64,000 nucleotides of DNA, taken from NCBI GenBank assembly GCA_965197495.1, contig OZ240210.1, positions 620,001-684,000 of the forward strand, given 5' to 3'. Below are positions 40,731 to 49,921 of this stretch, piece by piece (positions within the stretch are counted from its first letter, which is position 1; each line of letters begins with the position of its first letter). Source of the DNA: SMYC01 sp965197495. GTDB taxonomy: Bacteria; Acidobacteriota; Vicinamibacteria; Marinacidobacterales; SMYC01. The notes beneath the pieces are model-generated. The model had not been told where the DNA came from. It made no database searches and saw only the letters and a program-made list of their open reading frames with translations. The position numbers and the translations under genes are program-made.

Positions 40731-42422
40731 CTATTGATCCGCAACCGGCGACAGCACCTCGTGTAGGAGGGCGTCAAGCAGGCGGCAGCGGGTGTTGTCA
40801 CCGGTGGCGATGTTCGCCTCTAACCGGTCGCAAAGCGCCATCAGTTCATCGACCTTGGCGACGATGCGGTGTTGTTCGGCGAGGGGTGCGAGCGGGATTA
40901 GAACCTCTTTCAGAACCCTTAGGTTAATGTTCTTCTGCGCCGTGGACGGAGCAAACTTGTGAAGGTCGACTTTCGCGGTTCGAATGAAATATTCGAAGAA
41001 TCGGGCACCTTCGAAGTTGCCGTGTGCGATCAAACCGACCACGCTGTCGGGGAAGCAAGCATCAAATTCCAGAATGCCACTATCAGCAATGTTGGCCGCA
41101 ATCGTGATGCAAAGCGTACCAGACGGCCACATTGCGCTTTGAGCTAAGCCAGCATCGTTGTAGAAAGTGCTACAGGTTTCGATTGAACCATCAGATCGTG
41201 CGACATCGCCAGTCTGAATAAGGGGATACTGTCCTTCTTTGTAGAGAAGCGGATCGTTGCGAGGCCGGTGTTTTGATTTGCCGCGACCAAATGTTCCAAT
41301 CTCAGGAAAACGCGCCCAAGCCCATCCAGATGGGAGCTCGAAAGGAGCGTCCGCAGTGTCGACTGGCGGCAATGGCTTCGATTTCTTGGGTGATTCGTTC
41401 TTTTCTAGCGTTACGCGGTCGGCCGTGATCCGTTTCAGCAGTTTCGACGCCGGTTCGTCGTTCGGATCCTGCTCCACCAGTTTGCCGCGCACGGCGAGGT
41501 TGAGGATGGTCTGGCGGAGTGGCTTGATCTGATCGAGTCGGGTGGTGAGCGGAGCGAGGTTTTCGAAGGCGAAGGCGGCATGGTTCCGGAATGTGTCCGC
41601 GTCGGGATCGGGCACGTTGAGGCGCGTGAGGCTTGCCGTTGAAAGGCGATCGCGTGTCGCCTCCCGCTCCGCCCGTGCCGCCTCTAACTGGTCGCAGAGC
41701 GCCATCAGTTCATCGACCTTGGCGATGATGCGGTGCTGTTCGGCAAGGGGCGGAAGGGCGATGGGAATATCGACAGCCCGTGACTGATTCAGCTTGGATC
41801 GGGTAGCACCAACAACCCGACCAGTATAGTCAAACACGTTGAGGACGTGGACTAAGTAGGGGTGGGAGACAAAAATGCCCCTGAAGACGTGGGCGTGATT
41901 ATTAACCCACGTTTTTCCACTGACGAGGTATGCTTTTGACCTGAAAGGATCAAAGAAAGGCACTCCATCTTCACCCAAGAGGACAAGCTCTTCGTCGAAC
42001 AAGAAATCGTCAATCCACCCTTGCTGCTGGGTCGCACCATAGTAGGGAAACAGTTCCTCTTCGCTTTTTCCTTCGATTCTCTTGGCGCGCTCGGCTCCGT
42101 TGATCGGTTTGCGCATATAGTCGAGGCAAACTGTGATTTCGGAGAGGCGCGCCCAAGACCAGTTGTTGGGCAGATTGAACAAAGCTTCATCGTGGGTAAT
42201 TTTCGGCAACGGCTTTTGAGTCTTGATCTCCCTCACACTAACGAGCCGCGCCTTCTCCGCCGCAATTCGCTTCAACAACTCCGACGCTGGTTCATCTGTC
42301 GGGTCCTGCTCCACCAGCCTCCAGCGCACCGCCAAATCGAGAATGAAGCGGCGCAAGTGCGCAATTGCTTCGGGGGCGTCGGCGATCTGTTCGTAATGGG
42401 CCAGCAGTCGGTCGGCATTCAT
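40731..42422 (-). CDS. hsdS: Type I restriction-modification specificity subunit HsdS (locus 2)
   Basis: This 563-aa relative of the locus 1 HsdS has the same framework (MNADRLLAHYEQIADAPEAI, RFILDLAVRWRLVEQDPTDEPAS, LPPLAEQHRIIAKVDELMALC, DQIKPLRQTILNLAVRGKLVEQDP). Both target-recognition domains are different: ALFNLPNNWSWARLSEITVCLDYMRKP first and APFELPSGWAWARFPEIGTFGRGKSKH second. The recognised sequence should therefore differ. It overlaps hsdM copy 2 by 4 bp. Its own partner genes are damaged, so it might work only by sharing HsdM and HsdR from locus 1. Confidence 0.93.
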   Translation of the reverse strand: MNADRLLAHYEQIADAPEAIAHLRRFILDLAVRWRLVEQDPTDEPASELLKRIAAEKARLVSVREIKTQKPLPKITHDEALFNLPNNWSWARLSEITVCLDYMRKPINGAERAKRIEGKSEEELFPYYGATQQQGWIDDFLFDEELVLLGEDGVPFFDPFRSKAYLVSGKTWVNNHAHVFRGIFVSHPYLVHVLNVFDYTGRVVGATRSKLNQSRAVDIPIALPPLAEQHRIIAKVDELMALCDQLEAARAEREATRDRLSTASLTRLNVPDPDADTFRNHAAFAFENLAPLTTRLDQIKPLRQTILNLAVRGKLVEQDPNDEPASKLLKRITADRVTLEKNESPKKSKPLPPVDTADAPFELPSGWAWARFPEIGTFGRGKSKHRPRNDPLLYKEGQYPLIQTGDVARSDGSIETCSTFYNDAGLAQSAMWPSGTLCITIAANIADSGILEFDACFPDSVVGLIAHGNFEGARFFEYFIRTAKVDLHKFAPSTAQKNINLRVLKEVLIPLAPLAEQHRIVAKVDELMALCDRLEANIATGDNTRCRLLDALLHEVLSPVADQ

Positions 42423-43856
42423 CGCACGAGCGCCTCGGCAAGGATCGCCTTTAAGCGGTCGCGTAAGGATGCCGTTTCGGCCTCGGCGGCAGTCAGTTCC
42501 TTCAGCAGTTCCTCCGGGTCGCCGTGGTCGTCGTCTTGCGTGTGCGGGTTCTTGATGTCGAGGTTGTAGCCACGCGCCTTGACCTCGTCGGCCGTCATAT
42601 TCCAGGCGCGCTCCGTCTCCTTCCGGCCCTCACGGTCCGCACCACCCCACCAGTCGATGCAGCCTTGCAAATGCTCCAGCCGGATCGGCCGGGTCATGGA
42701 GTAGGCCTTCTGGCCCTCGGGCACAAGATGTTCGTAGAACCAGATGTCTGCGGTGGGCTCTCCCTTCTCGAAGAACAGCAGGTTAGTGCCGATGGAGGCA
42801 TAGGGCCGGAACACGGAATTGGGCAGCCGGACGATGGTGTGGAGGTTGCATTCCTCCATCAAGTGTTCCTTGAGGCGTGTCTTGACGCCCTCGCCAAATA
42901 GCGAGCCGTCGGGCAGCACCACGGCGGCGCGACCAGTCGGCTTCAGCAAGCGAATGATGAGAGCGAGGAACAGATCCGCCGTCTCCCGCGTGCGGAAATG
43001 TTGCGGGAAGTTCGACTCGATGCCGTCCTCCTCCTTGCCACCGAAGGGCGGGTTGGTGAGCACGATATCGACCCTGTCCTTTTGTCCCCAGCCGATATAG
43101 GGGCGGGCCAGGGTGTTGTCGTGGCGGACGAAGCTCGGGTCCTCGATGCCGTGCAGCAGCATGTTGGTGACGCAGAGCATGTGCGGAAGCTGCTTTTTCT
43201 CCACCGCGCGCAACGCCGCTTGCATGGTCTGCTCGTCCTCGGGCCGCTTGACGTAGCGCTCGCGCATGTGACGCAGCGAACAGGTGAGGAACCCTCCGGT
43301 GCCGCAGGCGGGATCGAGCAGGCTCTCGCCAAGCTTCGGGTCGATGCGGTCAACCATAAAGGCGGTGACGGCGCGGGGCGTGTAGTACTCGCCGGCGTTG
43401 CCCGCCGATTGCAGGTCGTTGAGAATCTGCTCGTAGATGTCTCCGAAATGCTGGCGTTCGGTCAGGTTGTTGAAGTCGACGCCGTTGATCTTGTTGACCA
43501 CCTGGCGCATCAACTGACCGGATTTCATGTAGTTGTGGGCATCCTCGAACACGGCGCGGACGACGCGGCGGCGGTCGCCGTAAGGCCCTGTCATCTGGAG
43601 GTTCTTCAAGGCCGGGAACAGGTCGTCGTTGACCGGTAATGCCTTCAGGGTCCGCCGCCCAAGCGCGCCATTGGTAGCGCTTGGGGATCGGCGAGGCGTA
43701 GCCGGGCCGCATCAACCCTAGTTCCTGGTCTTGATCACCGATGATCTTGAGGAAGAACATCCAGCATAACTGGCTGATGCGCTGGGCGTCGCCGTCAACG
43801 CCAGTGTCCTGACGCATGAGGTTCTGGATGGATTTGACGAGGGTGCGGACAGACAT
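42419..43856 (-). pseudogene. hsdM: HsdM copy 2, frameshifted by a 20-bp deletion
   Basis: Nearly identical to HsdM of locus 1, with SAM motif DPACGTGGFLTC and catalytic NPPFGGKEED intact. After DPEGITG a 20-bp stretch, present in locus 1 as ATGAAGGCAAGCAGTTCTTC on the plus strand near 19008, is missing at about 43633. This removes EELLAFI and shifts frame. The N-terminal 74 codons (43856 to about 43634) and the rest (in frame from ATG 43609, MKNLQMTGPYGDRRR) are therefore separate. An internal restart would give a 396-aa protein lacking part of the N-terminal domain. Probably inactive. Confidence 0.88.
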
Positions 43857-43860
43857 GGGC

Positions 43861-43940
43861 TATGCGGTCTCCCGATAGAGGGCGGATTGAAGCTCGTGGA
43901 CGGCCTCGACGAAACCCTCTCGTCCGCCGAAGACCTCAAT
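43861..43940 (-). pseudogene. hsdR: HsdR copy 2, last codons only
   Basis: EVFGGREGFVEAVHELQSALYRETA and a TAG stop match the end of HsdR in locus 1 almost exactly. All upstream sequence is gone, replaced by DNA next to an IstB fragment. The restriction subunit of locus 2 is therefore deleted. Confidence 0.85.
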
Positions 43941-44182
43941 GCGTATTCCGGCCATCGCGATCACCTGTTCCTGAGCAAGTCGATCACGGATTCCTGGGAA
44001 GCCGATCGCTCAACGAAGCGTTGACGTGTAGGTAAGCCTCCTTTCCGATGTTTCAGACGGTATCTCAGCTGCGGGTGGAAGGACAAGGAACGGTTGGGCG
44101 GTGCCGTAGGGAGCGGGCTTAATAAACGACGCGAAGCGACCATCCCGCTCCCGGAGGCAGCGCCCAACCGTTCCTGCGGCGC

Positions 44183-44613
44183 TCATGTATCCCCCGTGGT
44201 GGTCTCGGGTGCGGATTTGGTTTTGCGAAGCGAAGCGCCCTTGAGTGTAATTCGATGGGCTCGGTGGAGGATGCGATCGCAAAGCGCATCGGCGTGGTTG
44301 GGGTCACCGATGGCGGTGTGCCATTGCTTGACGGGAAGCTGCGTGGCGATGAGCGTCGAGCCACGCTCGGCACGCTCTTCGATGACCTCCATGAGGTCGC
44401 GTCTGTCCGCGTCCTTGAGCGGGTGAAGGAGCCAGTCATCGATGGCGAGCAGGTCAACCTTGGCGAGCCGACTCAGAAGCCGTACGTAGGAGCCGTCACC
44501 GCGCGCGACGCCAAGGTCGTGAACGAGACGAGACGCACGGACGTAGCAGCCGGTGAAGCCACGGCGACAAGCCCGCTCGACGAAGGCGCATGCGAGAAAA
44601 GACTTGCCGATCC
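44183..44613 (-). pseudogene. istB: IS21-family helper ATPase IstB, 5' truncated
   Basis: The frame begins inside the Walker A motif (GKSFLACAFVERACRRGF) and continues SRLAKVDLLAIDDWLLHPLKDADRRDLMEVIEERAERGSTLIATQLPVKQWHTAIGDP, ADALCDRILHRAHRITLKGASLRK. This covers Walker B and the sensor region of IstB. The N-terminal third and the IstA gene are gone; the cut is at a type A IS end. The IS21 element may have caused the deletion of hsdR copy 2. Confidence 0.88.
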
Positions 44614-44750
44614 CCGTCCTGTGCCAAAACTCGGCTCTTTTGAAATAGGCTACAAATCAGCAACTTAGTGTCTGTGTTTGCGACATCCCCAAGGGCCGTA
44701 GGCCGGCGCTTGGGGATGTCGTGGCTGTCCGAGTTTTGGCACAGGACGGG
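44614..44750. repeat. Pair of opposed type A IS ends
   Basis: A type A end facing right at 44612-44700 (CCCGTCCTGTGCCAAAACTC) and an inverted one ending at 44750 (GAGTTTTGGCACAGGACGGG), with about 40 bp between that duplicate CTTGGGGATGTCG. Both ends abut truncated genes (IstB and GcvT-like). Confidence 0.6.
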
Positions 44751-44956
44751 ATGTCCCGGATGCCGTCACCGATCAAATCGACCATCAGCGCAAGCGATTT
44801 CGGTCCCTGGATCTGCACCGGGCAGACGTCGATCTCGTCGATCGCTACTTCCATGCGCATCCCAACGTTGATGCCTTGCAGCCAGAACAGCATGTCGGAG
44901 TCCGCCACCGAGAACCAGAACTCGTCTGTGGACAGGCGCAGCAGCACCGGATCGTT
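44751..44956 (-). pseudogene. GcvT/DmdA-like aminomethyltransferase, internal fragment
   Basis: PVLLRLSTDEFWFSVADSDMLFWLQGINVGMRMEVAIDEIDVCPVQIQGPKSLALMVDLIGDGIRD matches the middle of GcvT-family folate-dependent aminomethyl/demethylase proteins (xxDSDxLxWxxG, DVxPxQxQGPK). About 68 residues remain between a type D MITE and a type A IS end. Not functional. Confidence 0.7.
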
Positions 44957-45122
44957 GGTGCTTCCGCCATCAAGTGTTAGTGAGATGACGCTAAGACTTT
45001 ACGGTGTATTACGTTACAGCCAAAATAGCGCTCGTGACCTTCGCTGCGCGCTAAATGGAGCGTAAGCGCCTTTTTTGCAAAGGGATGCGTACACATCACC
45101 AACAGTAAACAGCGCAAGCACC
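44957..45122 (+). repeat. Type D MITE, 166 bp
   Basis: Complete copy, GGTGCTTCCGCCATCAAGTG to AACAGCGCAAGCACC. Its right end joins the middle of DUF1552 copy 3, so the MITE marks a deletion or recombination breakpoint rather than a clean insertion. Confidence 0.75.
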
Positions 45123-45925
45123 CGACCGATCCGCTCCCGATGATCAGGAACCCCCGGGTCGTTTTCGACCAGATGTTCGGCTCCGGCGGAACGCCGGAAG
45201 AGCGGGCAGCCAGGCGCCGGACCGATCGCAGCATTCTTGACTATGTCACCAACCAGGTGGCTAGTTTGAAGAACGACCTGGAGCCGGCCGACCGCAACCG
45301 GCTCGACGATTATCTCGAGAACATTCGCGAGATCGAGCGGCGGATCCAGAGGATCGAGGCGCAAAACGCGAGCGGGGAGGAGAGAGAGCTGCCCGATGCG
45401 CCCGTCGGTGTGCCGGACTCGTTCGATGAGCACGTCAAGTTGATGTTCGACCTGCAAGCGGCAGCGTTCGCGTCGGACATTACTCGGGTGTTCGCGTTCA
45501 AGATGGGGCGAGACGTTTCGGGCCGTGTCTACCCGGAGACCGGCGTCAACACTGGGTTTCACCCGGCCTCGCATCACGGCGAGCGAGAGGAGCGGATCGA
45601 GGAGTTCGCGAAGATCAACCGGTACCACGTCAGCACCATCCCGTACTTCCTCGAAAGGCTCCGTGACACACCCGAGGGCGACTCGAATCTCTTGGAAAAG
45701 GCGTTGATCCTCTACGGCTCTCCAATGGGCAACCCGCACGTTCACAACCACAAGCGCTGTCCGCTCTTTTTGGCTGGCCACGGCAATGGCCACTTCAAGG
45801 GCAACCTCCACGTCAAAGGCGCGGATGGTACGCCGATGGCGAACACGATGTTGACCGTGCTGCGCCGACTCGGGCTCGACGAGCTCGAGAGCTTTGGTGA
45901 CAGCACGGGGGAGATGGCGATCTGA
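45123..45925 (+). pseudogene. DUF1552 protein, copy 3, C-terminal half
   Basis: The frame from PDPLPMIRNPRVVFDQMFGSGG to FGDSTGEMAI is nearly identical to the C-terminal 260 residues of copy 2 (13513-14838). The N-terminal half including the Tat signal is absent; the junction is the end of a type D MITE. ATG 45140 is internal. The downstream flank and integrase remnant (46110-46457) are the same as for copy 1. Confidence 0.88.
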
Positions 45926-46109
45926 CACAAAGGTCAGTGAGCGACTTGTCCCTTCCATAAACTCGAGCTGTATGAGATTGGCGCACCTCCTGCAACCAGG
46001 ATGCTTTGGTCGTCTTCATGTAGGACGTTTTAAGAGCCGGCGTCGGCTCTACTCAGGGGTAGAGGTGTAAGCTGGTGCGAAGTCCGGCAGCCGTTCCGAG
46101 CGGACCGGC

Positions 46110-46457
46110 TCAAGCAGCGGCGTGTCGAGTGTAATAATGATGGAGACCACCGACCTTTGGAATGGCTCTCACTTTGCCCATCGCCGGTGACTCTACCCGG
46201 CGAGGCTCAGGCGCGTCCTTCTCAAGCGACAAATGAGTCCGGCACGAATGATAGTAGTCGACGTATTTGCGTAGGATTCGCTTCAGGTGCCGCTCGTCGA
46301 GGACGATCACGTGGTCGAGACACTCACGTCGAATGGAGCCGATTATCCTTTCGACAAATGGATTCTGCCACGGGGAGCGCGGTGCGGTAAGGACCTGCTC
46401 GATCCCGAGACCGTCGACGCGAGTATCGAAGTACGCTCCGTAGGTCTGGTCTCGATC
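46110..46457 (-). pseudogene. Integrase-type transposase C-terminal fragment (duplicate)
   Basis: Same sequence and same truncation point as 3586-3933 (WQNPFVERIIGSIRRECLDHV, YYHSCRTHLSLEKDAPEPR). A type A end follows at 46457, but beyond the first 35 bp that end continues as an ordinary type A IS, whereas copy 1 continues as an A-B hybrid. The two copies therefore exchanged or replaced IS sequence after duplication. Confidence 0.8.
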
Positions 46458-46592
46458 CCGTCCTGTGCCAAAACTCGGCCCTTTTGAAATAGACCATAAA
46501 TCAGTAGCTCAGTGTCTGTGTTTGCGACCGTACCAAGGGCCGTAGGCTCTACAATCGTCTTGGGCGGACGGGTCGTCACCATGCAGCCGACC

Positions 46593-46750
46593 TGTGCCTT
46601 CTATTTAATTCATCCGCGGGCACCAGCTCGCAACGAGCCTTGAAGGCAGAGATGAGCGCGGGAACCAACGACGAAATCATGCACGCATAGTGCTGGCAGA
46701 CCGGAGACTAATCAAGTTCGGGGCGCGCGCATGAATAAATAGAAGGCACA
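46593..46750. repeat. 158-bp MITE with type B ends at both sides
   Basis: TGTGCCTTCTATTTAATTCA on the left and TGAATAAATAGAAGGCACA on the right. The interior is the first 90 bp or so of the type B integrase gene, inverted. This shows that the type B sequence is the terminal inverted repeat of its IS. Confidence 0.7.
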
Positions 46751-46782
46751 ACCAGATTCCATGGAAGAGAAGCGCGATTGGA

Positions 46783-46817
46783 AAGAGCCCGAGACCCTTC
46801 GTAGGTCTCGGGCTCTT
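46783..46817 (-). terminator. Rho-independent terminator of the RRM gene
   Basis: AGAGCCCGAGACC and GGTCTCGGGCTCT form a perfect 13-bp GC-rich stem with a 7-nt loop, 38 bp after the RRM stop. The T tract on the minus strand is weak. Confidence 0.75.
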
Positions 46818-46854
46818 CGCAAGCAAAAATCTGGTCCGAGTCGAGGAGTGGGGC

Positions 46855-47145
46855 TTACCAGCGCCGCCCGCCGCCACCGCGACCGCCACCGCCGCCTTCG
46901 GTCCGGGGTTTGGCTTCGTTGACGTTCAATGTACGACCACCGAGATCAGTTCCATTGACGCCACGGATGGCCGCTTGCGCGGCCGAGCTGTCCGACATCT
47001 CAACGAAAGCGAAACCACGCGGGCGACCGGTGTCGCGATCGGTGATCACGTTGACGCTACTCACCTCGCCGTAAGTCCCGAAGACGTCTCTGAGCTGTTG
47101 CTCGGTGACGTCGAAGGAACAATTGCCTACATAAATCTTACCCAT
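46855..47145 (-). CDS. Single-RRM glycine-rich RNA-binding protein
   Basis: The 96-aa protein starts MGKIYVGNCSFDVTEQQLRDVF (RNP2 KIYVGN), then RPRGFAFVEMSDSSAAQAAI (RNP1 RGFAFVEM) and GTDLGGRTLNVNEAKPR, with a short glycine/arginine tail. Such proteins bind RNA and are often cold-induced. The start at 47145 has a good AGGAG site 9 nt upstream; the frame is open another 36 codons but without such a site. A strong terminator follows. Complete and probably functional. The long leader upstream could hold cold-shock-type regulation, but nothing specific was seen. Confidence 0.92.
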   Translation of the reverse strand: MGKIYVGNCSFDVTEQQLRDVFGTYGEVSSVNVITDRDTGRPRGFAFVEMSDSSAAQAAIRGVNGTDLGGRTLNVNEAKPRTEGGGGGRGGGGRRW

Positions 47146-47826
47146 GAAATGAACTCCTGAACGGAAAGGGCCTAAGCGAGGGCTGACGGAGGTGTGGTGG
47201 AAGTCACCAGCAAAAAAAACTACGAAGAGCCGTCGGATAGCCGACGGCGCCATACTGGACTATTCCCGGGTGCGTGTCAAACCCGGCATGTGCCGTGACT
47301 ATCCAAGGGCTGTGCTGGTTCAAGTCGCTCCGACGCTCTACCTCGAGGACGACCGAGGACTTCAGATGGGTGTCCCTTCCATAAACTCGAGCTGCATGAG
47401 ATTGGCGAACTCCTCGTGTCCGAAAACGCGAACGGAGCCGAAACCTCGAATCCTAGAGGTGTTCTCGAAACGCAATAACGTGCTGGAGAAAGATCTCGCT
47501 CCTCCCGCGCAGCCCCGCTTTGCGGGCCGCCAATCCAAGTGTCGTCGACCTCGACCGCTGGGCGTCCTGTGCCAAAACTCGGCTCTTTTGAAATAGACCA
47601 CAAATCAGCAGCTTAGACGCCCTTGGAATCCGCGCAGAATCGAGGGTATTTCGCGCCGCAGGGCTGGCTTCCGACCCCTGGGCTGCGGGTGGCGAGCAAC
47701 AGGCCCACCGGGGGTACGCACGGCTGGCTCAAATCGGCTGCGGGGCGAGCTACGGGCAGTGAACTGCGCACCCGGAAGTCCCTCATTAGACTGGACTTTA
47801 TCGAGCACAAGAGCGAACGTTCGGTG
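47146..47826. repeat. Leader of the RRM gene, then IS-end scraps
   Basis: 47146-47370 shows no coding pattern. TGTCCCTTCCATAAACTCGA at 47371 repeats the DUF1552 flank. TGTCCGAAAACGCGAACGGA at 47407 is the inverted-end type also at 30069-30128. A type A end is at 47563, followed by part of the A-B hybrid interior to about 47690. 47690-47826 is probably native DNA upstream of DUF2924. Confidence 0.5.
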
Positions 47827-48258
47827 ATGCCGCAGGATACAGGGGTTGGCCGGAACGTCGTTTTGGACGGTTTGGACTTCGCCAGCTTACGGCGGGTCTG
47901 GGAGCAGACCTTTGGGGCTGCTCCTCCAAGCTCGCTCTCGCGCATTTTCCTGCGCCGCGTTCTCTTGCACGAACGCCAGTGCCGGACCCATGGCGGGCTT
48001 TCGGCCGCAACCCGGCGCGCTCTGGCTGCCATGGCGAACGAGACACCAAGCTCCGGCGCTCCCGCAGAGTCCGTTTCTCCCGGCACCCATCTCGTCCGCG
48101 AGTGGAATGGCCGGACCTACCAGGTCGAGGTACTCGACAACGGCTATCGGTTCGATGGCAAAACCTATCCGTCCCTCACTACCATCGCAAAGCGAATCAC
48201 CGGCACCCACTGGTCTGGACCACGCTTTTTCGGTCTGACGCCCAAGCGCAAGGCCTAA
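47827..48258 (+). CDS. DUF2924 protein, partner of a serine recombinase
   Basis: The 143-aa protein starts MPQDTGVGRNVVLDGLDFASLRRVWEQTFG; the frame is open further upstream, but this ATG is the first that fits. DUF2924 features: LSRIFLRRVLLHERQCRTHGGLSAATRRAL, HLVREWNGRTYQVEVLDNGYRFDGKTYPSLTTIAKRITGTHWSGPRFFGL. In phage and island genomes DUF2924 commonly precedes a large serine recombinase; here one base separates the two. Probably a helper or directionality protein, by context. A 5'-truncated copy is at 11340-11754. Confidence 0.85.
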   Translation: MPQDTGVGRNVVLDGLDFASLRRVWEQTFGAAPPSSLSRIFLRRVLLHERQCRTHGGLSAATRRALAAMANETPSSGAPAESVSPGTHLVREWNGRTYQVEVLDNGYRFDGKTYPSLTTIAKRITGTHWSGPRFFGLTPKRKA

Positions 48259-48259
48259 C

Positions 48260-49921
48260 ATGAAGAAAATCCGCTGTGCCATCTATACGCGAAAGAGTGC
48301 GGAAGAGGGTCTCGAACAGGAGTTCAACTCCCTCGATGCGCAGCGAGAAGCCTGCGCCGCGTATGTCGCGAGCCAGAAAGCGGAGGGCTGGGTGCTGCTG
48401 CCAACCGTCTACGAGGACGCAGGGATCTCGGGAGGAACCTTGGAGCGCCCGGGCCTACAGCGCTTACTCGACGACATCGATGCCGGTCTCGTCGACCAGA
48501 TTGTGGTCTACAAGGTCGACCGGCTGACCCGTTCCCTCTCCGACTTTGCGAAGCTCGTCGAGCGGCTCGAGGCGGCCGGCGCGGTTTTCGTCTCGGTGAC
48601 TCAGTCCTTCAACACCGCGACCAGCATGGGACGACTGACGCTGCATATGCTGCTGTCCTTCGCACAATTCGAACGCGAGGTCACGGCCGAGCGGATCCGC
48701 GATAAGGTCGCTGCCTCCAAGCGCAAGGGACTATGGATGGGCGGCCGCGTACCGCTCGGCTATGAGAAGGACGAGCGCACGCTGCGCATCAACGAGGCTG
48801 AGGCCGAAACGGTCCGGACGCTCTATGCGCTGTACCGGAAGCACGGAACGCTCCGCCAGGTGAAGGCCGACGCGGACCGTCTGAGACTGCGCACCAAGCA
48901 ACGCTTCGCCGCGGATGGAACCCGGACAGGCGGGTTGCCGTTCCGTCGCGGACACCTCCACTGCCTGCTGACCAATCCTCTCTACGCCGGCCGCATCCGG
49001 CACCAGAGGCGTGTCTACGAGGGCCAGCATCCATCGATCATTGCTCCGGAACTCTGGGACGAGGTCCAGGCGCAGCTGCAGGCAGGGGCTGCCAAACCGA
49101 GGAGACGCACGACGAAGGGTCGCGCAGCCCGTTCCCCGCTGGCCGGCAAGCTCTTCGACGAGACCGGGGACCGGCTGACGCCGAGCCACACCAAAAAGAA
49201 AAACGGGCAACGGCTCCGCTATTACGTCTCCCGGCGCCTCATCCAGCACAGTGGCCAAAAGGACCTCTCCGGCTGGCGGCTGCCCGCCCCGATGCTGGAA
49301 CAGACCGTCGTGCATCTCATCCGACAGCATGTGGATGCCACGACCTTCTCGGCCTCGTTGATCCACACTCCGACGATGCAAGAGCTCGCCTCGGTGCGTC
49401 GCTTTTTAGACGGGCTGTGTTCCGGTAGTAATGATGATAGTGCCTCGGCAGCCCCCCTGCTCCGTCTTATCCGGCGGGTCGACATCAGCCCCGGCTCTGT
49501 GTCCATCCTGCTCGACCGCAATGCGTTCGCTGCTTGCCTCTCTATGGGACCCGACCGCATTCGCGAGGATGCACTCCGCATCCTCGCACCGTTCCGCTTG
49601 CGTCGACGCGGCGTCGAGACCAAGCTCGTTCTGGGCAACCCCACGAAATCCGTCGACCGCACACTCCTGCGCAATATCGCCAACGCCCTCTCCTGGCTCG
49701 ACCGAATCAAAGCAGGCAAAACCTATGAGCAGATTGCCACCGAAAACGCCATCCCAACGGACCGCATGCGCAAGGCAATCCGTTATGCCTTCCTGGCTCC
49801 CGACATCGTCCGCGCCATTGTCGAAGGCCGCCAGCCCGTTGGGCTGACCTCGAGCTACCTCTTGCATCATCCGCTTCCCGACGATTGGGAGAAACAGCGA
49901 GTGCTCGTCAAAACGCTGTGA
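48260..49921 (+). CDS. Large serine recombinase (site-specific integrase), complete
   Basis: This 553-aa recombinase breaks and joins DNA through a serine. The resolvase domain holds the catalytic Ser in CAIYTRKSAEEG, then SLDAQREAC, QIVVYKVDRLTRSLSDF and LHMLLSFAQFEREVTAERIRDK. The recombinase domain follows (GGRVPLGYEKDERTLRINEAEAETVRTLY, LLTNPLYAGRI). A zinc-ribbon-like region is weak (cysteines scarce), and the C-terminus has QIATENAIPTDRMRKAIRYAFLAPDIVRAIVEGRQP. It is the only complete copy of three in the window and is probably the integrase of a mobile island. An attachment site was not identified. Confidence 0.93.
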   Translation: MKKIRCAIYTRKSAEEGLEQEFNSLDAQREACAAYVASQKAEGWVLLPTVYEDAGISGGTLERPGLQRLLDDIDAGLVDQIVVYKVDRLTRSLSDFAKLVERLEAAGAVFVSVTQSFNTATSMGRLTLHMLLSFAQFEREVTAERIRDKVAASKRKGLWMGGRVPLGYEKDERTLRINEAEAETVRTLYALYRKHGTLRQVKADADRLRLRTKQRFAADGTRTGGLPFRRGHLHCLLTNPLYAGRIRHQRRVYEGQHPSIIAPELWDEVQAQLQAGAAKPRRRTTKGRAARSPLAGKLFDETGDRLTPSHTKKKNGQRLRYYVSRRLIQHSGQKDLSGWRLPAPMLEQTVVHLIRQHVDATTFSASLIHTPTMQELASVRRFLDGLCSGSNDDSASAAPLLRLIRRVDISPGSVSILLDRNAFAACLSMGPDRIREDALRILAPFRLRRRGVETKLVLGNPTKSVDRTLLRNIANALSWLDRIKAGKTYEQIATENAIPTDRMRKAIRYAFLAPDIVRAIVEGRQPVGLTSSYLLHHPLPDDWEKQRVLVKTL

